Below, piece by piece: positions 5,947 through 8,807 of a DNA stretch of 8,807 nucleotides (the stretch's first letter is position 1; each line of letters starts with the position of its first letter). The notes under the pieces are model-generated. The model worked only from the letters and a program-made list of their open reading frames with translations. It was not told the origin of the DNA and did no database searches. The DNA is from JBCDAP01 sp038747915 (lineage in GTDB: Bacteria; Planctomycetota; Phycisphaerae; Phycisphaerales; UBA1924): the NCBI GenBank assembly GCA_038747915.1, contig JBCDJJ010000110.1:1-8807 (forward strand), in the 5' to 3' direction. The position numbers were made by a program, and so were the translations under genes.

Positions 5947-6631
5947 CGCGATGCTCCGCGTTGATCTCGCCCGCCACCAGACCGTCGCGCAGCACGAGCA
6001 CGCGCTCGCAGTGCGCCGCAGCCGCCGGCTCGTGCGTCACCATCACCACCGTCATCTCGTGCTCGCTCGCCAGTTCCCCGAGCACCGACCACAGCTTCTC
6101 GCTGCTCGCCGAGTCGAGGTTGCCCGTCGGCTCATCGGCCAGCAGCACGGGCGGCTCGAAGAGCAGCGACCGCGCGATCGCCACGCGCTGCTGCTCGCCG
6201 CCCGACAGCGCCTCGGGCCGGTGCGACGCACGATCGCCGAGCCCGAGCCGTTCGAGCAGCGAGAGCGCTCGCTCGCGCATCGCCCCCGCCGGCTCACCCG
6301 CGATCAGCCCGGGCAACGCCACGTTGTCCGCCGCGGTCATCGTGGCGATGAGGTTGAACTGCTGGAAGACGATGCCGACACCACGCCGCCGAAACCGGGT
6401 CAGCCTGGCCTCGTCGAGCCCGTCGATCCGCGCCTGGCCGATCTCGATCTCGCCCGAGTCCGCGGCGTCGATCCCGCCGAGCAGGTGCAGCAGGGTGCTC
6501 TTGCCCGATCCCGACGCCCCCATGATCGCGTAGAACCCGCGAGCCGGGATCTCGAAGCTCACCCCGCGCAGCGCCGCAACGGACCGGCCGGCCAGGTCGT
6601 AGCTCTTGGTGACATCGGCGCAACGGATCAC
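5900..6631 (-). CDS. ABC exporter ATP-binding protein (LolD/MacB type)
   Basis: This 243-residue cytoplasmic ATPase powers the permease encoded directly downstream. The nucleotide-binding motifs are complete: Walker A GASGSGKST (38-46), Q-loop at VFQQFN (Q90/Q91), signature LSGGEQQR (142-149), Walker B VLLADEPTG (162-170, with E167), D-loop NLD (171-173) and switch H200. The ADEPTGNLD pattern and length match the LolD/MacB/FtsE branch that pairs with FtsX-domain permeases. The GTG at 6631-6629 was chosen because AGGA lies seven bases upstream and the product then starts VIRCADVTKSY, as in the family. A longer frame to 6727 would add a Pro/Arg-rich stretch overlapping gcvH and is unlikely. The stop lies 47 bases inside the permease gene, so the two are tightly coupled. 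It follows gcvH by 49 bases on the same strand. Confidence 0.95.
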   Translation of the reverse strand: MIRCADVTKSYDLAGRSVAALRGVSFEIPARGFYAIMGASGSGKSTLLHLLGGIDAADSGEIEIGQARIDGLDEARLTRFRRRGVGIVFQQFNLIATMTAADNVALPGLIAGEPAGAMRERALSLLERLGLGDRASHRPEALSGGEQQRVAIARSLLFEPPVLLADEPTGNLDSASSEKLWSVLGELASEHEMTVVMVTHEPAAAAHCERVLVLRDGLVAGEINAEHRDAGDLAAEYQRLCGA

Positions 6632-6680
6632 AGCAGGGTCCTGATTCGTCGGGGGGCCCCGCCGGTTTCGTCGCGGTGGC

Positions 6681-7061
6681 TCAGGAGGCGTACTTTGCGT
6701 CGTAGGCGGGCTGATCCATGAGCGCATCGAGCTCGCCCGAGTCTGCCACCTTGATCTTTACGAGCCATCCCTCGCCATACGGATCGGTATTAAGCAGCGA
6801 GGGATCGTCCGAGAGCTTGTCGTTGACCTCGACGATCTCGCCCCCCACACCCGCATAAATATCACTCGTCGCCTTGACCGACTCGACCTCGCCGACCTCG
6901 CCGCCCGCCTCAAGGGCCGTCCCGACGGGTTTCATCTCGACGAATGTCACATCCGTGAGCTCGTCAACGGCAAACTGGGTGATGCCGAGTGTCACGACAT
7001 CGCCCTCGAGCTTGTGCCACTCGTGCGAATCGGCGTATCGGCGGTCGGAAGGCGTCGACAT
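6681..7061 (-). CDS. gcvH: Glycine cleavage system H protein
   Basis: This 126-residue lipoyl carrier shuttles the aminomethyl group between the P, T and L proteins of the glycine cleavage complex in the cytoplasm. It has the full family pattern: RRYADSHEWHKLEGD near the N-terminus, LGITQFAVDELTDVTFVEMK (25-44), the lipoylation site K63 in ESVKATSDIYA (60-70), and DPYGEGWLVKIK (93-104). The length is normal. The ATG at 7061-7059 was chosen because AGGGGA lies six bases upstream and the product starts as in the family. An upstream frame to 7148 adds a non-homologous stretch. No gcvT, gcvP or lipoyl synthase gene lies in the window; the next genes downstream encode an ABC exporter. The gene is divergent from the TIM-barrel gene, with 125 bases between the starts. 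Confidence 0.97.
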   Translation of the reverse strand: MSTPSDRRYADSHEWHKLEGDVVTLGITQFAVDELTDVTFVEMKPVGTALEAGGEVGEVESVKATSDIYAGVGGEIVEVNDKLSDDPSLLNTDPYGEGWLVKIKVADSGELDALMDQPAYDAKYAS

Positions 7062-7095
7062 GGTATTCCCCTGGTCGGATCGTCTGGCTCGCGCG

Positions 7096-7125
7096 ATCCT
7101 ACCCGCCTGCTCGCCCGCCCCGCAA
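7096..7125 (-). promoter_or_regulatory. Candidate promoter for gcvH
   Basis: On the minus strand, TTGCGG (7125-7120) and TAGGAT (7101-7096) are separated by 18 bases, placing a transcript start near 7089, about 28 bases before the gcvH ATG. The -35 match is weak (3/6) and the -10 match is moderate (4/6). Confidence 0.3.
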
Positions 7126-7130
7126 CGCGG

Positions 7131-7160
7131 TTGAGCATCGCGGGCCAACCCGCGTACAGT
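7131..7160 (+). promoter_or_regulatory. Candidate promoter for TIM-barrel gene and cmk
   Basis: TTGAGC (7131-7136) and TACAGT (7155-7160) are separated by 18 bases, and each matches 4 of 6 sigma-70 consensus bases. A start near 7167 would leave a leader of about 20 bases before the ATG at 7187. It is back to back with the gcvH candidate. Confidence 0.35.
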
Positions 7161-7186
7161 CCGCGTGCGACGCCCGACCCATTGAG

Positions 7187-7984
7187 ATGCTCCTCACACT
7201 CTCCGCCAAGTCGTTCGCCGGTCAACTCGCGGGTGGCGAGGCCGATGACCTCACACTCGCCGATCTCCCAGCGATCGCGCGCGATGAGTTCGGCCTGCAA
7301 GGTCTCACCATTCAGACCGAGCTCCTCTCCGGCTGGACCGCCCCGCAGGTCGATCGCCTCCGCGACGCCGCCGACAAACAGGGATGCCCGTGCTTGCTCC
7401 TGGTCGAGAGCGCCGATCAGCCGCTCGGCCACGAAGAGTCCGACAAGGTCGATGCGGCGCTCGAGCGCATGTCGCGCGTCGTGCGCGTCGCCAGCCGGCT
7501 CGGGTGCTCCGCGGTTGCGATGCCCGTCGAGCGCCTGCAAGACGATGATGACAACCGCGACGAGGTCGCGGCCCGCGTCCGCCAGGTGCTCTCGCACGCC
7601 GAGCGGCTCGAGGTGAACGTGCTGATCTCGCCCGACTGCGACGGTGTCGGCCTCACCGGCTCGCCCGAGTCACTCACGGCGCTCATCCGCAAGGTCGGCG
7701 GCTTCCGTGTCGGCTCGTTCCCCGATCTCGGGACCGCCTCGCGGATGCCCGATCCCGTCGCCTACCTCAAGTCGATCGTTCCCTACGCCTCGGCCCTCGT
7801 CCTGCCCGCGGGCGACGAGCAGTCCGACGCGATCGACCACGCGGCCTGTTTCGAGGCGCTCCGCACCGTCGGCTTCAGCGCCAACCTCACCCTCGAGTGG
7901 CGAGGCGGGCCCGATGCCGTCGCCGGGCTCGAACACCTCCGCGCCATCGTCGACGAGCAGCTCTCGCAAGAGGCCGCGGAGTGA
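7187..7984 (+). CDS. Xylose-isomerase-like TIM-barrel protein
   Basis: The product is 265 residues, about the size of single-domain sugar-phosphate isomerase/epimerase or AP-endonuclease-type TIM barrels. Alternating strands and helices are visible: LQGLTIQTELL (37-47), CPCLLLVES (67-75), LGCSAVAMPVERL (105-117), LEVNVLISPDCDG (141-153), GFRVGSFPDLG (172-182), ASALVLPAG (201-209) and SANLTLEWRGG (231-241). D180 and E237 fall where family members have metal ligands. The usual glutamate of the mid-barrel strand (often seen as ENH) is replaced by SPD at 148-150, so metal binding or catalysis may be altered. The assignment rests on overall pattern, not a signature. The ATG at 7187 was preferred because the family-like sequence begins there; the longer frame from 6989 runs antisense through gcvH. 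It ends in a GTGA overlap with cmk. Confidence 0.7.
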   Translation: MLLTLSAKSFAGQLAGGEADDLTLADLPAIARDEFGLQGLTIQTELLSGWTAPQVDRLRDAADKQGCPCLLLVESADQPLGHEESDKVDAALERMSRVVRVASRLGCSAVAMPVERLQDDDDNRDEVAARVRQVLSHAERLEVNVLISPDCDGVGLTGSPESLTALIRKVGGFRVGSFPDLGTASRMPDPVAYLKSIVPYASALVLPAGDEQSDAIDHAACFEALRTVGFSANLTLEWRGGPDAVAGLEHLRAIVDEQLSQEAAE

Positions 7985-8733
7985 CCCGCGTGGCCGCTGC
8001 CATCGAGCCAAAGTCCACGCCACCCGACCGGCTCATCGTGACCATCGACGGACCCGCGGGAACCGGCAAAAGCTCCGTCGCCGCCTCGCTCGCCGAGCGT
8101 CTCGGCCTCGAACTGCTTGACACCGGCGCGATGTACCGAGCCGCCACAGCCCTTGCCCTCGATCACGCGGTGCCGCTCGACAACGAGCGGGCGGTCGCCG
8201 ATCTCGCCGAACGCGCAAGCCTCCGATTCGCGTGGAACGCCTCGCCGCCCATGCTCACCGCCTTCGCAGCGGACATCACCCACCGGCTCCGCGAGGCCGA
8301 CGTCACCGCGAGCGTCTCCGTCGTCGCGGCCCACCCCGCCGTGCGCACGGCCATGGTCGAATCCCAGCGACGCATCGGCCGCGAGCACCCGAGGCTGCTC
8401 TCCGAGGGGCGCGACCAGGGCAGCGTCGTCTTCCCCGACGCCGATGTGAAGTTCTACCTCGATGCCGAGCCCCGCATCCGCGCCGAGCGACGAGCCGCCC
8501 AGCTCCGCGAAGCAGGCGTCCGCGCCGATGTCGACGCCGTCGAGGTCCAGCTCCGCGAACGCGACCGGCTCGATGCCTCGCGCGCTGTCTCCCCGCTCCG
8601 GTGCCCCGACGATGCCATCTGCGTCGACACCACTTCGCTCGAGGAAGATGCTGTCGTCGACCTGCTCGAGCACCATGTCCGCGCGCAGCTCGCCGATCCT
8701 CACCGGACCGAACCCTCCACCCCCGCCCACTAA
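7981..8733 (+). CDS. cmk: Cytidylate kinase
   Basis: This 250-residue cytoplasmic nucleoside monophosphate kinase phosphorylates CMP and dCMP to the diphosphates in pyrimidine salvage and nucleic-acid precursor supply. Motifs are the P-loop GPAGTGKSS (24-32), DTGAMYRA (47-54), EGRDQGSVVFPDADVKFYLD (142-161), the lid region ERRAAQLREAG (169-179) and RERDRLDASRAVSPL (192-206). In place of the common GRDIGTVVFPDA it has GRDQGSVVFPDA. The GTG start at 7981 overlaps the upstream stop as GTGA, with AAGAGG upstream. A second GTG lies at 7990. The long N-terminal frame from 7897 is a shadow of the TIM-barrel gene. The roughly 16 residues before RLIVTIDGP and the tail after about 235 are poorly conserved extensions. 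It is probably translated together with the upstream gene. Confidence 0.95.
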   Translation: MTRVAAAIEPKSTPPDRLIVTIDGPAGTGKSSVAASLAERLGLELLDTGAMYRAATALALDHAVPLDNERAVADLAERASLRFAWNASPPMLTAFAADITHRLREADVTASVSVVAAHPAVRTAMVESQRRIGREHPRLLSEGRDQGSVVFPDADVKFYLDAEPRIRAERRAAQLREAGVRADVDAVEVQLRERDRLDASRAVSPLRCPDDAICVDTTSLEEDAVVDLLEHHVRAQLADPHRTEPSTPAH

Positions 8734-8736
8734 TCC

Positions 8737-8807
8737 GTGGAAGCACCGCGCCGGCACCCCGTCTACACCGCGGCGCAGCTCGCGCTCCGCGCGATCTTCC
8801 GGCTCAT
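8737..8807 (+). CDS. N-terminus of the next gene, possibly an acyltransferase (partial)
   Basis: A GTG three bases after the cmk stop opens a frame that runs off the window. The 23 visible residues are VEAPRRHPVYTAAQLALRAI followed by FRL, a basic start followed by an amphipathic or hydrophobic helix. In many bacteria cmk is followed by a 1-acyl-glycerol-3-phosphate acyltransferase (plsC) gene whose product starts with such a helix. The identification rests on that neighbour rule only; no catalytic motif is inside the window. Confidence 0.4.
   Translation, partial: MEAPRRHPVYTAAQLALRAIFRL

Noticed and set aside
3949..5964. 671-codon open frame on the plus strand opposite the permease gene
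   Set aside because: Its product is dominated by Arg, His, Asp, Glu and Pro with no domain pattern, while the minus strand encodes a clear ten-helix permease. It is a GC-rich antisense shadow.
6632..6680. GGGGCCCC-type palindrome between gcvH and the ATPase gene as a terminator
   Set aside because: The stem is very short and no U-tract follows on the minus strand, so read-through is more likely.
7783..8757. 324-codon minus-strand frame opposite cmk
   Set aside because: Gly/Asp/Val-rich low-complexity shadow of the cmk and TIM-barrel genes.

Overview
The window is GC-rich (roughly two thirds G+C by eye) and densely coded, except for an AT-richer left end. It looks like bacterial chromosome. 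The gene set, GTG starts, four-base stop/start overlaps and hairpin-type intergenic repeats would fit a planctomycete, perhaps Phycisphaerae. That placement is an inference from general character, not from a marker gene. The main genes look intact and housekeeping-like. I see no convincing new defence, CRISPR, phage or biosynthetic system.

Layout. (1) 1-323 has no confident gene. Its first ~140 bases are only about 40% G+C, and it holds a decayed copy of the 3' end of the yggS-type gene (250-314). (2) 324-1572, minus strand: a PLP-binding YggS/PROSC-family gene, overlapped by a small two-helix membrane protein gene, which is in turn overlapped by a doubtful 52-codon ORF. (3) 1669-3018, plus strand: a thiol peroxiredoxin and a short-chain dehydrogenase/reductase, divergent from yggS. 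(4) 3019-3342: a convergent intergenic region filled by two inverted-repeat structures. (5) 3343-7061, minus strand: glycine cleavage H protein gcvH, then an ABC exporter ATPase and a two-FtsX-domain permease that overlap by 47 bases. (6) 7187-8807, plus strand: a TIM-barrel protein of the sugar-phosphate isomerase type, an overlapping cytidylate kinase gene cmk, and the first 23 codons of a gene that may be an acyltransferase.

How the genes work together. The ATPase and permease should form one membrane complex that exports or extracts a substrate. YggS (PLP homeostasis) and GcvH (lipoyl carrier in glycine cleavage) both belong to amino-acid and one-carbon metabolism, but they are about 5 kb apart and not one operon. 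The peroxiredoxin and SDR are probably co-transcribed. The most unusual DNA is non-coding: the nested inverted repeats at 3025-3341, and the 40-bp direct repeat (275-314 and 791-830) that brackets the small-ORF segment behind yggS.
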